DNA from: Alphaproteobacteria bacterium
GTDB taxonomy: Bacteria > Pseudomonadota > Alphaproteobacteria > Rhodobacterales > Rhodobacteraceae
Direction of reading: 5' to 3'
DNA length: 64,000 bases
Assembly (NCBI GenBank): GCA_009908505.1
Contig: JAAAPD010000039.1
Coordinates: 1 to 64,000, forward strand
Shown: positions 8,861 through 20,473 of the stretch, piece after piece
How positions within the stretch are numbered: position 1 is the first letter of the stretch
Layout of the letters: each line of letters begins with the position of its first letter
The notes under the pieces: model-generated
Told to the model about the DNA's origin: nothing
The model's database searches: none
The model's input: the letters and a program-made list of their open reading frames with translations, nothing else
Translations under genes and position numbers: made by a program

Positions 8861-9438
8861 ATGGACCTGTCACTTGAAACCCGAGAAGGGCTGCCCGAGG
8901 CCTTTCAAGTGCTGTTGCGTGAACACCCGCGCGCGGCGTGGCAAGCCGACCCGCATTTCAACGGGCTGATCGCCTTCTGGCTGGATCGTCACATGATGTT
9001 CCGCAAGCTGGGGACATTGTTGCAGCAGGAATCCGAAGCCCTGCTGGATGACAATACCGATGCCCGCCGGTTTGCCCAGGCAGTCGGCCATTACGGCGGC
9101 ATGTTCGTCAATCAGTTGCACGGCCATCACCAGATCGAAGATCACCATTACTTCCCCGTGCTTGCGACCCGCGACTTGCGACCCGCGACAAGCGCATCGA
9201 GAAGGGCTTTGCCCTACTGGATACGGACCACCATGCGCTTGACGGCCATCTCGACCGGTTCGTGAAATCGGCCAATGCCGCCATCAACGGGGTGCTGGAG
9301 GAGGATGCCAAGCCTGCGGCCGCGAAATTTCGCGGCGCGTCCCGCGATATGGATCGCCTGTTGCGGCGGCACCTGGACGACGAAGAGGACCTGATCGTGC
9401 CCGTGATCCTGAAATACGGCACCGAGGGGCTTGGATAA
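8861..9438 (+). pseudogene. Hemerythrin-domain protein, frameshifted by a 14-bp tandem duplication
   Basis: From ATG 8861 the frame encodes a four-helix metal-binding protein with histidines in HMMF, QLHGHHQIEDHHYFPVL. At codon 101 the 14-bp unit CTTGCGACCCGCGA occurs twice (9161-9174, 9175-9188), so translation leaves the frame and ends at 9265. Removing one copy restores an uninterrupted 187-residue protein to the stop at 9436-9438, continuing RDKRIEKGF... and HHALDGHLDRF, which supplies the remaining metal-ligand histidines (also RRHLDDEEDL). The normal role would be binding of a di-iron centre and oxygen or NO sensing. It follows trhO closely. The gene may be dead, phase variable or mis-assembled. 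Confidence 0.85.
9161..9188 (+). repeat. 14-bp perfect tandem duplication
   Basis: Two adjacent copies of CTTGCGACCCGCGA. The unit contains GCGAC-type microhomology at both ends (GCGACcc, GCGAC), the kind that promotes slippage. As 14 is not a multiple of three it breaks the hemerythrin frame. Confidence 0.95.
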
Positions 9439-9478
9439 TCCGGCGCCATGGTCTCATCTGGGCACGAAGGAGACCCCG

Positions 9479-10726
9479 ATGATCACAGAGAGCCTGCTCA
9501 AAGACATTCGCGCCCGTTTCGCCCATGTCGAAACCTGCCCGTTCGAGGGGCCGCGCATCTTTTTCGAGAATGCCGGCGGGGCGCTGACGCTGGACAGCGT
9601 GGTCGAAACCTCGGCCCGGTTTGCGGCGATCCCGGACAACCAGGGCCGCGCCAACGGGGCGTCACAGGCACTGGTCGATATCATCGCGCGGGCAAAGACA
9701 GCGGGAGCCGAGTTTTTCAACGCCAAAAATGGCCAGGTCATCGTCGGGGAAAGCGGCACGGAATTGCTGTTCCGGCTTGTGCGCACGGCGGTCACGCGAC
9801 AGGGTCATGGCGTCGTGCTGAGTTCGACCGTCGAACACCCTGCCTCTCGGTCGGCCGCCGCTCATTGGGCCGGCATCATGGGGCTGGAGCATCGGCTTGT
9901 GCCACATGACAACGATCTCGGCCTGGTCACGCCCGAGGCCTACGCCGCCGCCGTGACGCCCGATGTCACAGTCGTGACGATCCTGCATACCTCGCCCGTG
10001 ACCGGGATGGGGATGGACCTGAACGGGATCGCCGGCGCGATCCGCAGCGTGGCGCCCGAGGCCTTGATCATCGTCGACGGAATCCAGCATGCCAGCCATG
10101 GCGGAATCGACGTGGCGGCCGCGGGCGTCGATGGCTACGTCATCTCGCCCTACAAGGTGTTTTCCCGTCATGGCTACGGCGTGGCCTGGATCGGTGACCG
10201 CCTGACCAACCTTGGCCCCGAACAGCTCGCGGGCGGGCCGGAGCGCAATTGGGAACTCGGCACCCGCGACACCGGGGCCTACGCGACCTTTGCCGATCTG
10301 GTGGACTATTTCGACTGGCTGGGCGCGCAGGTTGGCAACGCCGACACCCGACGCAACCGGATCGAAGAGGCCGGCCGCGCAATCCATGCGCATGAAAAGC
10401 GTCTGACAGATGCGATGCTGCATGGCACGGGCAACCTCAGGGGGTTGGCTGAACTGCCCGGCGTTCACGTGATCGGAGGCATCGACAACCCCGCGCGCGA
10501 GGGGCTGGTCTGTTTCTGGGCCGATCGCATCGCCGCCGCCGACATTGTCGATCGTCTGAACGCCGAAGGCATTCGCACCCATACCCGCAAGGCCGACCAT
10601 TACAGCGGCAACATCCTTGACCCGCTGGGTCAGGACGCCGCCGTCCGGGTCAGCATGTGTCACTATAATTCCGAGGCCGAGGTGGCGCGGTTCCTGTCGG
10701 TGATGACGGATCTGCTGAGGGACTAA
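9479..10726 (+). CDS. Class V aminotransferase / cysteine-desulfurase-like PLP enzyme
   Basis: Predicted 415-residue fold-type I PLP enzyme. GESGTELLFRL (residues ~84-94), TILHTSPVTGM (~165-175), IIVDGIQHASHGG (~196-208) with the cofactor-contacting Asp, and SPYKVFSRHGYG (~222-233) with the Schiff-base lysine follow the class V order. It lacks the usual cysteine-loop context of IscS/SufS that I can point to, so desulfurase activity is not assured; the substrate is unknown. The ATG at 9479 has AAGGAG upstream. It converges on gyrB with only 6 bases between stops. Confidence 0.8.
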   Translation: MITESLLKDIRARFAHVETCPFEGPRIFFENAGGALTLDSVVETSARFAAIPDNQGRANGASQALVDIIARAKTAGAEFFNAKNGQVIVGESGTELLFRLVRTAVTRQGHGVVLSSTVEHPASRSAAAHWAGIMGLEHRLVPHDNDLGLVTPEAYAAAVTPDVTVVTILHTSPVTGMGMDLNGIAGAIRSVAPEALIIVDGIQHASHGGIDVAAAGVDGYVISPYKVFSRHGYGVAWIGDRLTNLGPEQLAGGPERNWELGTRDTGAYATFADLVDYFDWLGAQVGNADTRRNRIEEAGRAIHAHEKRLTDAMLHGTGNLRGLAELPGVHVIGGIDNPAREGLVCFWADRIAAADIVDRLNAEGIRTHTRKADHYSGNILDPLGQDAAVRVSMCHYNSEAEVARFLSVMTDLLRD

Positions 10727-10732
10727 CGCCCC

Positions 10733-13165
<2,433 letters not shown>

Positions 13166-13231
13166 TTATTTCTGCGATTTTATACGAAATCCGGGGGGGA
13201 ATGTCACGCAGCAGGGGCATATTTTGTGGCG

Positions 13232-13852
13232 TCAGAAAAAGGGAATACCCAGCCCCACGCCGATCAGCAGAAGACCCGAGGAAATGTTCATGCGGCGCAC
13301 GGCCTGGGGTGACTTCAGCATGGTTTTCACGCGGCCCACGAAGGTCGCCATGACCAGGTTGCCGAAAAGCGGAACCAGCGCCGACATCATCCCGATCGCG
13401 ACCACGTCCCATGCCGTCAGAACCGTCAGGTCGAAGAAGCCCGGCAGCATTCCCATATAGAACAAGATGGCCTTGGGGTTGGCGAGGATGACGGCCAGCC
13501 CCGCAATGAACCCGGCGGCGAAGCCCGGGCGTGTCAGTCGGCTGTCGCGGCCGATTTCCTTGCCCGCCGAACGCAGCACGAGCGTGCCCATCAACAGGAA
13601 GGTCGCGCAAGCCACCCATTTCATAACCGTCATCGCCATAGAAAACTGGTCGACCACCCAAGCCATCCCCAGAACCGCCAAAACCGACCAAAGGACATCC
13701 CCCACGACCACGCCCAGCGTCAACGGCCAAGCGGCCGCGAACCCGCCCGTCATGGCGCGCGCGATCAGGGCCAGCCAGACCGGCCCCGGCGTAAGGAACA
13801 GGATAAGAAGCGCCCCGGCATAGAGCGCCGCATCGGCTGCGGAGATCGTCAT
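13232..13852 (-). CDS. LysE-family amino-acid exporter
   Basis: Predicted 206-residue membrane protein with about six helices. LTPGPVWLALIARAMTGGF near residues 20-38 is the LysE/RhtB signature, and NPKAILFYMGMLPGF near 124-138 is the conserved central motif. Such proteins export amino acids or homoserine lactone-like compounds; the substrate cannot be read from sequence. It follows the GNAT gene by 10 bases and may be the last gene of the recF-linked unit. Confidence 0.85.
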   Translation of the reverse strand: MTISAADAALYAGALLILFLTPGPVWLALIARAMTGGFAAAWPLTLGVVVGDVLWSVLAVLGMAWVVDQFSMAMTVMKWVACATFLLMGTLVLRSAGKEIGRDSRLTRPGFAAGFIAGLAVILANPKAILFYMGMLPGFFDLTVLTAWDVVAIGMMSALVPLFGNLVMATFVGRVKTMLKSPQAVRRMNISSGLLLIGVGLGIPFF

Positions 13853-13862
13853 GCAGCGCCCT

Positions 13863-14408
13863 TTAGAACTTCGTGCCCAGCAAGTCGATATGCGCGGAGG
13901 CGTCCCACGGCATATCGCCCAGGGGCAGGATCATCATGTCGTCATGGGTGACAGCTGTTTCCTGCCGGATCACCGCGCCGGTTTCCTGCCCATACATCGG
14001 GGTATAGGTCAGCGGATTGCTGACGGCGCGGAACCCGTGCCCGGCATAGATCGGCCTGTTGCCGAACAGCACGAAGAATGCCGCCCCGCTCGACCTTGCC
14101 TCGTCGAGGGCGGCAGTCAGAAGCCGCGTCGCGATCCCCTCTCCCTGCCTTTCAGGGGCGGTTGCGACCTCGGCCAATCCTACGATGTCGACCAGCGCGT
14201 CCCCCATACGGATCGCACGATAGGTCAGGGCCATGTGTCCAATGATCTCGGGGGCCCGTAGGACCAGCCGCAGATGGTGGCGCTGTTGATGGTAGCTGCG
14301 CCCGCAGAATCCCTCGTCATCGAACGCGGCAAGCAACAGTTGGGCAATCTGCGCCTCGTCGTCCGGCTCCAGGCGCATCTCTTCGATACGGTCGATCTGT
14401 CCGGTCAT
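13863..14408 (-). CDS. GNAT-family N-acetyltransferase
   Basis: Predicted 181-residue acetyltransferase. The acetyl-CoA pyrophosphate loop is seen as VATAPERQGEGIATRLL near residues 82-98, preceded by VDIVGLAEV. FFVLFGNRPIYAGHGF (~112-127) is the following motif B region. The substrate is unknown. Its ATG overlaps the stop of the VOC gene as ATGA, so the two are translationally coupled. Confidence 0.85.
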   Translation of the reverse strand: MTGQIDRIEEMRLEPDDEAQIAQLLLAAFDDEGFCGRSYHQQRHHLRLVLRAPEIIGHMALTYRAIRMGDALVDIVGLAEVATAPERQGEGIATRLLTAALDEARSSGAAFFVLFGNRPIYAGHGFRAVSNPLTYTPMYGQETGAVIRQETAVTHDDMMILPLGDMPWDASAHIDLLGTKF

Positions 14409-14827
14409 GCGATCCTTCCCTCCGCGTCAAGCGGGTCGAACGGGTTGTAGGCATATTCCCAGACATGGCCGTCCGGGTCCGCGACATAACTGGAATAGCC
14501 GCCCCATGCAGTTTCGAACGGGGGGCGAACGGGCGTAGCGCCACAAGCCAGCGCATGGGCATAGGCCGCGTCCACGCCGGCCGGGTCCGGCTGGTTCTGG
14601 GCCAGGGTCATGGCCCCGGTGCGCAGCTCGGCAACGTCGCGCCCGGTCTCTTTCGCCAACCCTTCCAGCGTGAACAGCGCGAATTTCGCCCCGCGCATAT
14701 CGTAGAAGGCCACGAGGTCATTGGCGCTTTCCAACTGCCAGCCCAGGGCCTCGTAATAGCCGCGCGCACGGTCCAGGTTGGCAACGGCGAGCGTGATGAA
14801 GTTCACGCGATTGAAAGGCAGGGTCAT
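14405..14827 (-). CDS. VOC-family (glyoxalase/bleomycin-resistance fold) protein
   Basis: Predicted 140-residue protein with two beta-alpha-beta-beta-beta modules. VNFITLAVANLDRARGYYEAL at the N-terminus and the closing WGGYSSYVADPDGHVWEYAYN near 108-130 are typical VOC repeats with a metal-binding Glu. Substrate unknown. Start and stop overlap recF and the GNAT gene by 4 bases each. Confidence 0.85.
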   Translation of the reverse strand: MTLPFNRVNFITLAVANLDRARGYYEALGWQLESANDLVAFYDMRGAKFALFTLEGLAKETGRDVAELRTGAMTLAQNQPDPAGVDAAYAHALACGATPVRPPFETAWGGYSSYVADPDGHVWEYAYNPFDPLDAEGRIA

Positions 14828-15942
14828 GGGGTCTCCTCGGGGTCAATATGGCTGGTCTGGTCATCTTCGCGCACCGAAAGCCATTGGGCGCGCTGGCCCA
14901 GCTCTGTGAAAAGCTCGGGGCCGGTGCCGGTCAGAAAAGCCTGCGCGCCCAGGGCGCAGATCTCGTCATAGAGCGCCGCGCGGCGCCCAGCATCCAGGTG
15001 CGCTGCGACCTCGTCGAGCAACAGGATCGGCGGCGCGCCGAAATGCTCGGTCAATGCCCGCCCGTTGGCCAGGATGAGCGACACCAGAAGCGCCTTCTGC
15101 TCGCCCGTGGAACAGTCGCGCGCCGCGACCCCCTTGGCGGCAAAAATGGCGTCGAGGTCGGCGCGATGCGGTCCCGCCAAGGTGCGGCCCGCGGCCATGT
15201 CGCGGGACCGACCCATGGCAAATACGGCCTGCAGCGACGCCGGGTCATCGGGCGCCTCGGGGGCCGGGTCTGGATGCGTCAGGGTCAGGTCGGCGGTTGG
15301 AAAGGCCGTTTCCGCGTTCGCCTGCGCCTCGGTCAATCGATCGATTGCATGGGTGCGATTGCGTTGGATCACCGCGCCCGCCTCAGCCATCTGCGATTCC
15401 AGTGCACGATACCAATGGGCATCCGCCACTTGGTCCTTAAGCAGCCGATTGCGTTCGCGCATGGCCTTTTCATAGGTCAGAACCGCCTCGGCATGGGTGG
15501 GCTCGAAGCTGAGCGTGGCCCGGTCCAGGAACCGCCGCCGCCCTTCGGCCCCCTCGATCCACAGCCGGTCCATGGACGGGATCAACCAGAGGACTCGCGC
15601 AATGCGGCCCAGCGCGGTTTGCGGCGCGGTTTTGCCGTCGATCCGCACCTGGCGCGGGGCGGCGTTTTCGGAGAAGGTCTCGATCTCGTGCGCGCGGCCC
15701 AATGCGGTTAGGCTTGCGGTGATCTTCCAGCCCAGCGCCTCGGGACGGCGTGATAGGTCTTCGGCACCGGCACGGCGCATGCCGCGGCCCGGAGATAGCA
15801 TCGACACCGCCTCGAGGATGTTGGTCTTGCCCGCGCCGTTGGGGCCGTGAATGGCCACGGGGCGGCCGTCCAAGTCCAGTCTCGCCCGCTTGTGCGACCG
15901 GAAATGCGATAGGGTGAGCGCGGTTATGGCCAGCCGGCTCAT
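14824..15942 (-). CDS. recF: DNA replication and repair protein RecF
   Basis: Predicted 372-residue SMC-like ATPase that loads RecA at gaps with RecO and RecR. Walker A GPNGAGKTNIL lies near residues 33-43, the ABC-type signature STGEQKALL near 282, and Walker B ILLLDEVAAHLD near 310. It lies 64 bases downstream of dnaN in the standard dnaA-dnaN-recF order. The downstream VOC and GNAT genes are coupled to it by ATGA overlaps. Confidence 0.96.
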   Translation of the reverse strand: MSRLAITALTLSHFRSHKRARLDLDGRPVAIHGPNGAGKTNILEAVSMLSPGRGMRRAGAEDLSRRPEALGWKITASLTALGRAHEIETFSENAAPRQVRIDGKTAPQTALGRIARVLWLIPSMDRLWIEGAEGRRRFLDRATLSFEPTHAEAVLTYEKAMRERNRLLKDQVADAHWYRALESQMAEAGAVIQRNRTHAIDRLTEAQANAETAFPTADLTLTHPDPAPEAPDDPASLQAVFAMGRSRDMAAGRTLAGPHRADLDAIFAAKGVAARDCSTGEQKALLVSLILANGRALTEHFGAPPILLLDEVAAHLDAGRRAALYDEICALGAQAFLTGTGPELFTELGQRAQWLSVREDDQTSHIDPEETP

Positions 15943-16006
15943 CTTCCGGCACCACCTTCGAACCCCGCAAAACGGGCCGGGATTATCTGAAAAACTTCGC
16001 GCCCCG

Positions 16007-17125
16007 TCACACGCGCATCGGCATCACGACATAGACGGCGGTCGTGTCGTTGCCTTCGCGCATGAGCGTGGGATCACCCGAGGAATTGAACAGGAAAACG
16101 GCATTCTCACGATCGACCTGGCTGGCGATTTCCAGCAGGTATTTCGCGTTGAACCCGATCTCCAGCCGCTCATCCCCATAGGCAACGGCCAATTCTTCCT
16201 CGGCGGCACCACTGTCGGGGGCGTTCACTGACAGCACCAGCTTGTCTTCGTCCAGCGCCAGTTTCACGGCGCGGGACCGTTCCGAGCTGACCGTTGCGAC
16301 ACGATCTACCGCTTTGGCGAATTCGCCTGCGTCCACTTCCATCTTGCGGGTGTTTCCCTGCGGAATGACGCGCGTGTAGTCGGGGAAAGTGCCGTCGATC
16401 ACCTTGGAGGTCAGAGTGATGTCGGGGGTCGCGAACCGCACCTTGGTTTCGCTCACCGAGACGGCGATGGACATGTCATCATCGTCCAGCAGCTTGCGCA
16501 ACTCGCCAACGGTCTTGCGCGGAACGATCACGCCCGGCATGCCATCGGCCCCGTCGGGCAGGTCAGCATCGATCCGGGCCAGGCGGTGCCCATCGGTGGC
16601 CACGCAGCGCAGCACCTTGCCGCCATCGACCTCGGAGACGTGCATGTAGACACCGTTGAGGTAGTAGCGGGTTTCCTCGGTCGAGATGGCGAATTTCGAC
16701 TTGTCGAACAGCCGGCGCAGCACCGGGGCGGGGGCCGCGAAATTCGTGCTGTAATCCGACGATGCCATGACCGGGAAATCTTCCTTCGGAAGGGTCGCGA
16801 GCGAAAAGTTCGACCGTCCCGCCTGGATCGTCAGGCGCCCGGCCGCACTGTCCTCGGACAAGGTCACCAGCGCGCCATCGGGCAGCTTGCGCACGATCTC
16901 GTTCAGGGTCACCGCCGAAACCGTTGTGGCACCCGCGCGCTCGACCTGGGCCGGGGCCTTGTCCACCACCTCGATATCCAGGTCGGTGGCGCGAAAATGC
17001 ACGTCGCTGCCGTCGGCCTCGATCAGGACATTGGCGAGGATCGGTATGGTGTTGCGCCGCTCGACCACAGACTGCGCCTGCGCCACCGCCTTGAGCAACA
17101 CGCCGCGTTCGATACTGAATTTCAT
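16007..17125 (-). CDS. dnaN: DNA polymerase III beta sliding clamp
   Basis: Predicted 372-residue clamp of three similar domains that dimerises into a ring on DNA. MKFSIERGVLLKAVAQAQSV at the start, HFRATDLDIEV near 55 and VVMPMRV at the C-terminus are family features. It lies 179 bases downstream of dnaA and upstream of recF, same strand. Confidence 0.98.
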   Translation of the reverse strand: MKFSIERGVLLKAVAQAQSVVERRNTIPILANVLIEADGSDVHFRATDLDIEVVDKAPAQVERAGATTVSAVTLNEIVRKLPDGALVTLSEDSAAGRLTIQAGRSNFSLATLPKEDFPVMASSDYSTNFAAPAPVLRRLFDKSKFAISTEETRYYLNGVYMHVSEVDGGKVLRCVATDGHRLARIDADLPDGADGMPGVIVPRKTVGELRKLLDDDDMSIAVSVSETKVRFATPDITLTSKVIDGTFPDYTRVIPQGNTRKMEVDAGEFAKAVDRVATVSSERSRAVKLALDEDKLVLSVNAPDSGAAEEELAVAYGDERLEIGFNAKYLLEIASQVDRENAVFLFNSSGDPTLMREGNDTTAVYVVMPMRV

Positions 17126-17304
17126 AGCCCTCGCTCCGTCCTTAGCGACCTTCGAACCAGTTCAAAGGCCGGGGGGGCGAACGAAACTAACGGTTTCGCC
17201 CTGCCATACAAGTCTTTTGATGGACTGTCCGCGACGGGGATTCAAGCGTCAACAGCCGGCGTGGGGGCGGGGTCAACGGCTATCACCGAGCGTGGCGGAT
17301 TTGC

Positions 17305-18654
17305 CTATTCCTGAAGCGCGCGTTGCAGCAGTTCCAGATCATCGGCGATCTGGCTGTCGGTCTGGCGCAACTCCTCGATCTTGCGGATGCCATGCATGAT
17401 CGTGGTGTGGTCGCGCTTGCCGAACTTACGGCCGATCTCTGGCAGGGACCGGCTGGTCATGCTCTTGCACAGCCACATGGCGATCTGGCGCGGGCGGGCC
17501 AGGTTGCGCGGACGGCGCGGCCCCAGCATATCGGAGAGCCGAATGGCGTAGTGTTCCGATACTTTGCGCTGGATCTCCTCGATCGTGACCTTGCGATCCG
17601 ACGACCGCAGGATGTCCGAAAGGCAATCTTGCGCCAGCTCCATCGTCACTTCGCGCCCGACCAGCGAGGCGAAGGCGAAAAGCCGGGTCAGGGCCCCTTC
17701 GAGGATGCGCACATTGGACGAGATCCGGTGTGCAAGGAATTCCAGCACGCCCGTGGCCACCTCGACGCCGGGATAGATCGAGCGATACATCTCCTGCTTG
17801 GCATGCAGGATGCCCAGGCGCAGTTCGTAGTCGGTGGGGTGCAGGTCGACGACAAGGCCGCATTGCAGGCGCGACCGGATACGTTCGGAGACATCCTTGA
17901 GTTCGCCCGGCGCGCGATCGGCCGAGATGATAAGCTGCTTGTTCTGATCCACCAGCGCGTTGAAGGTGTGGAAGAATTCCTCTTGCGTGCTTTCCTTGCC
18001 GGCCAGGAACTGGATGTCATCGACCATCAGCACATCGACCGAGCGGAACATCTGCTTGAAGTCCATCATCTTGCGGTCGCGCAGCGCCGAGATGAAGCGA
18101 TAGATGAACTGGTCCGCCGAGATATAGAGCACGTTCAACTCGGGCTGCCGGACAGACAGTTCATGCGCGATGGCATGCATCAGGTGCGTCTTGCCCAGTC
18201 CAACGCCACCATAAAGGAACAGCGGGTTGAACGTGACCGGGCCGCCTTCGGCCACGCGCTTGGCCGCGGCGTGGGCCAGCTCGTTCGGCTTGCCTACCAC
18301 GAAGGTGTCGAAGGTGAACCGGTGGTCGGGCTGGATCTCGCCCGTTGGTTTGGCGACAGGGGTGCCGTTGGCTACGGTCGGCTTTTCACCCTCGGCGGGT
18401 TTGTAGCCCAGGGTTTCAGCGACGGTAAAGGACAGGCGTTGAACCTGCGCACCGGTACGATTCAGGTGATAGATGATCTGGTCACCGAAGGTCTTGCCGA
18501 CATAGTCCCCCATGAAGGCGTTCGGTACTTCGATATGGGCTACACCTTCGCTCAGCGATGACAGGACCAGTGGCTCGATCCAGTTCTTGTAGTTGCTTGC
18601 CCCGACCGCGTTGCGGATGTCGTCCTTTACTGTGCCCCATTCGTTTTGTGCCAT
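17305..18654 (-). CDS. dnaA: Chromosomal replication initiator DnaA
   Basis: Predicted 449-residue AAA+ initiator. Domain I is at the N-terminus (YKNWIEPLVL); the AAA+ domain has Walker A GGVGLGKTHL near residue 148 and Walker B VLMVDDIQFL near 210; domain IV carries the DNA-binding signature KRDHTTIMHGIRKIEEL near 410-426. Complete and typical. It heads the dnaA-dnaN-recF set on the minus strand, downstream of rpsT. Confidence 0.98.
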   Translation of the reverse strand: MAQNEWGTVKDDIRNAVGASNYKNWIEPLVLSSLSEGVAHIEVPNAFMGDYVGKTFGDQIIYHLNRTGAQVQRLSFTVAETLGYKPAEGEKPTVANGTPVAKPTGEIQPDHRFTFDTFVVGKPNELAHAAAKRVAEGGPVTFNPLFLYGGVGLGKTHLMHAIAHELSVRQPELNVLYISADQFIYRFISALRDRKMMDFKQMFRSVDVLMVDDIQFLAGKESTQEEFFHTFNALVDQNKQLIISADRAPGELKDVSERIRSRLQCGLVVDLHPTDYELRLGILHAKQEMYRSIYPGVEVATGVLEFLAHRISSNVRILEGALTRLFAFASLVGREVTMELAQDCLSDILRSSDRKVTIEEIQRKVSEHYAIRLSDMLGPRRPRNLARPRQIAMWLCKSMTSRSLPEIGRKFGKRDHTTIMHGIRKIEELRQTDSQIADDLELLQRALQE

Positions 18655-19134
18655 TCTGTCCCGACCGCCCTTTTAAAAATTCTGCACTGTCCCGCGCGTC
18701 GGAAGAAATCGACGCGCCGCGTTCCGCAACATTCCCGGGTTCACTGGCAAAAAGAATTCCCCACCGTCGGAACAGGTCCCAACGGACTCTTTTAGCACCA
18801 AGGTTCAGAGCGTTGCGGAGGTCGATAGGCTTGGCCCGAACAACGCCGCACTCTGCAGAACAGCGGAACAAGGGTGGGCCGGCTCATCCGGTTATTCGCC
18901 TTCGCCGGCGTCCCTATGGATTTGCCCAGTCAGAAACCCCGAAATGGATCTCTTAAAACCGGGCCTATCCCCCATCTTCCCCCAGGAACGATGTGAATCG
19001 TTGGGGAAACATAGCGACGTCGCAGAGCGCTTTTCAACTGCAAGGTTGGGCTTGACTCGTTGCAACACGAGAACGAATCCGGACGACGATTGAATCTTAA
19101 GAGAAACTCTTTTTCGCTGCGACGCAGAATGCCA
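18655..19134. other. Long spacer upstream of dnaA, possible origin or regulatory region
   Basis: About 480 bases between the rpsT terminator and dnaA hold no convincing gene. There are short AT-rich tracts next to dnaA (TTTTAAAAATT at about 18671-18681) and a few poor matches to the DnaA box TTATNCACA (TTATTCGCC near 18893, and CGATTCACA, bottom strand, near 18990), but no perfect box or cluster. Many alphaproteobacteria place oriC elsewhere. I can only call it a candidate dnaA control region. Confidence 0.3.
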
Positions 19135-19160
19135 AAGGGGCACCCGCTCGGGTGCCCCTT
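19135..19160 (-). terminator. Terminator of rpsT
   Basis: AAGGGGCACCC (19135-19145) pairs perfectly with GGGTGCCCCTT (19150-19160) around a 4-base loop. It lies about 38 bases beyond the rpsT stop on the minus strand and is followed there by a short T-containing stretch. Confidence 0.75.
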
Positions 19161-19197
19161 GAGTGTTGCTGTTTGACACAGGTTCAGGCGATTCTGC

Positions 19198-19461
19198 CTA
19201 GCCGATTGCCTTTACCCGGGCGCTTAGCCGCGACAGTTTGCGCGACACGGTGTTCTTGTGCATCACGCCCTTGGAAACACCGCGCATCAGTTCGGGTTGG
19301 GCGGCGCGCAGGGCGGCGGCGGCGGCGTTTTTGTCACCGGCGGCGATCGCCTCTTCGACCTTGCGCAGGTAGGTGCGGATACGCGAGCGGCGCGCCTTGT
19401 TTACGGCGTAGCGACGCTCGTTCTGGCGGGCGCGTTTCTTGGACTGGGGCATATTAGCCAT
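19198..19461 (-). CDS. rpsT: 30S ribosomal protein S20
   Basis: Predicted 87-residue basic protein binding the 5' domain of 16S r[20 protein letters not shown] at the N-terminus and [16 protein letters not shown] near residues 61-76 are diagnostic. Length typical. It has its own promoter-like sequence upstream and a strong terminator downstream, and lies before dnaA on the same strand. Confidence 0.97.
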   Translation of the reverse strand: MANMPQSKKRARQNERRYAVNKARRSRIRTYLRKVEEAIAAGDKNAAAAALRAAQPELMRGVSKGVMHKNTVSRKLSRLSARVKAIG

Positions 19462-19578
19462 GTGCGTGTTCTCTCTTGTCGGGTCGTTTCAAATTGCAAA
19501 TGCACGGGTCGTCCCGACCCCGGGTTCACTACCGGGCGAATCTGGCCAAGGCGGGCCGCACGCGCATGTCTGGCGGCG

Positions 19579-19606
19579 CATATACAGGCTTTGGCCCGGG
19601 TTGCAA
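19579..19606 (-). promoter_or_regulatory. Putative sigma-70-type promoter of rpsT
   Basis: On the minus strand TTGCAA (19606-19601) and TATATG (19584-19579) are separated by 16 bases, close to the housekeeping consensus. It would give a leader of roughly 110 bases before the rpsT ATG. Pattern match only. Confidence 0.4.
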
Positions 19607-19634
19607 ACAGCAATTTGATCCCGACAGCCCCGAC

Positions 19635-20411
19635 CTACTTGTCGCGGAATTGTGGTTCGCGCTTTTCGGTGAAGGCGGCCATGCCTTCGGATTGATCCTC
19701 GGTTGCGAACAACGAGAAGAACAAGCGCCGTTCGTAGTTCAATCCTTCGGCGAGCGTCATCTCATAGGAGCGGTTCACCGCATCCTTCGCAGCCATAGAT
19801 GCCAGCAGCGATTTCTCGGCGATCTTTCCGGCGGCGGCCAGCGCCTCTTCCTTGAGCTTCTTGGCCGGCACGACTCGCGAAACGAGGCCGCAGCTTTCGG
19901 CCTCTTCAGCATTCATGAAACGGCCCGTCAGATGCATGTCCATGGACTTGGACTTGCCGACGAACCGGGTCAAACGCTGGGTGCCGCCTATCCCCGCGAT
20001 GACGCCCAGGTTGATTTCGGGCTGGCCGAACTTGGCCGTTTCGGCGGCGATGATGAAATCGCACATCATGGCCAACTCGCAACCCCCGCCAAGCGCATAG
20101 CCCGACACGGCCGCGATGATCGGCTTGCGCACGCTCAGGAACCGGTCGCTTTCATTGCCGAAGAAATTCTGTCGATACATCTCGACGAACCCCTTGTCGG
20201 CCATCTCGGTGATATCGGCCCCGGCGGCAAAGGCCTTTTCGGAGCCGGTCACCACCATGCAGCGCACCTTTTCACTGGCATCGGCCTCTTCCAGCGCCGC
20301 GGTCAGTTCGCCGAGCAATTTGCTGTTGAGCGCATTGAGCGCCTCGGGCCGGTTCAGCGTGATCAGCGCCACGTGATCCTTGATTTCGACATTGATCGTT
20401 TCATAGGCCAT
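19635..20411 (-). CDS. Enoyl-CoA hydratase
   Basis: Predicted 258-residue crotonase-fold enzyme that hydrates 2-enoyl-CoA in fatty-acid beta-oxidation. AAGADITEM (~63-71) forms the oxyanion hole region, and the two catalytic glutamates fall in GGGCELAMM (~108-116) and [10 protein letters not shown] (~129-138). The C-terminal EKREPQF is typical of FadB/EchA-like hydratases. The ATG at 20411 is chosen by alignment with the family; an upstream extension lacks support. The precise acyl range is unknown. Confidence 0.9.
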   Translation of the reverse strand: MAYETINVEIKDHVALITLNRPEALNALNSKLLGELTAALEEADASEKVRCMVVTGSEKAFAAGADITEMADKGFVEMYRQNFFGNESDRFLSVRKPIIAAVSGYALGGGCELAMMCDFIIAAETAKFGQPEINLGVIAGIGGTQRLTRFVGKSKSMDMHLTGRFMNAEEAESCGLVSRVVPAKKLKEEALAAAGKIAEKSLLASMAAKDAVNRSYEMTLAEGLNYERRLFFSLFATEDQSEGMAAFTEKREPQFRDK

Positions 20412-20473
20412 GGGCTGCTCTCCTGCGCGTTGCACGGACCGGAAGGGTTACCAGAGGCAGGACAGGGATCAAC

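Noticed and set aside
18655-19134. Origin of replication with DnaA boxes
   Set aside because: No perfect TTATNCACA box or cluster was found by eye; kept only as a low-confidence spacer.
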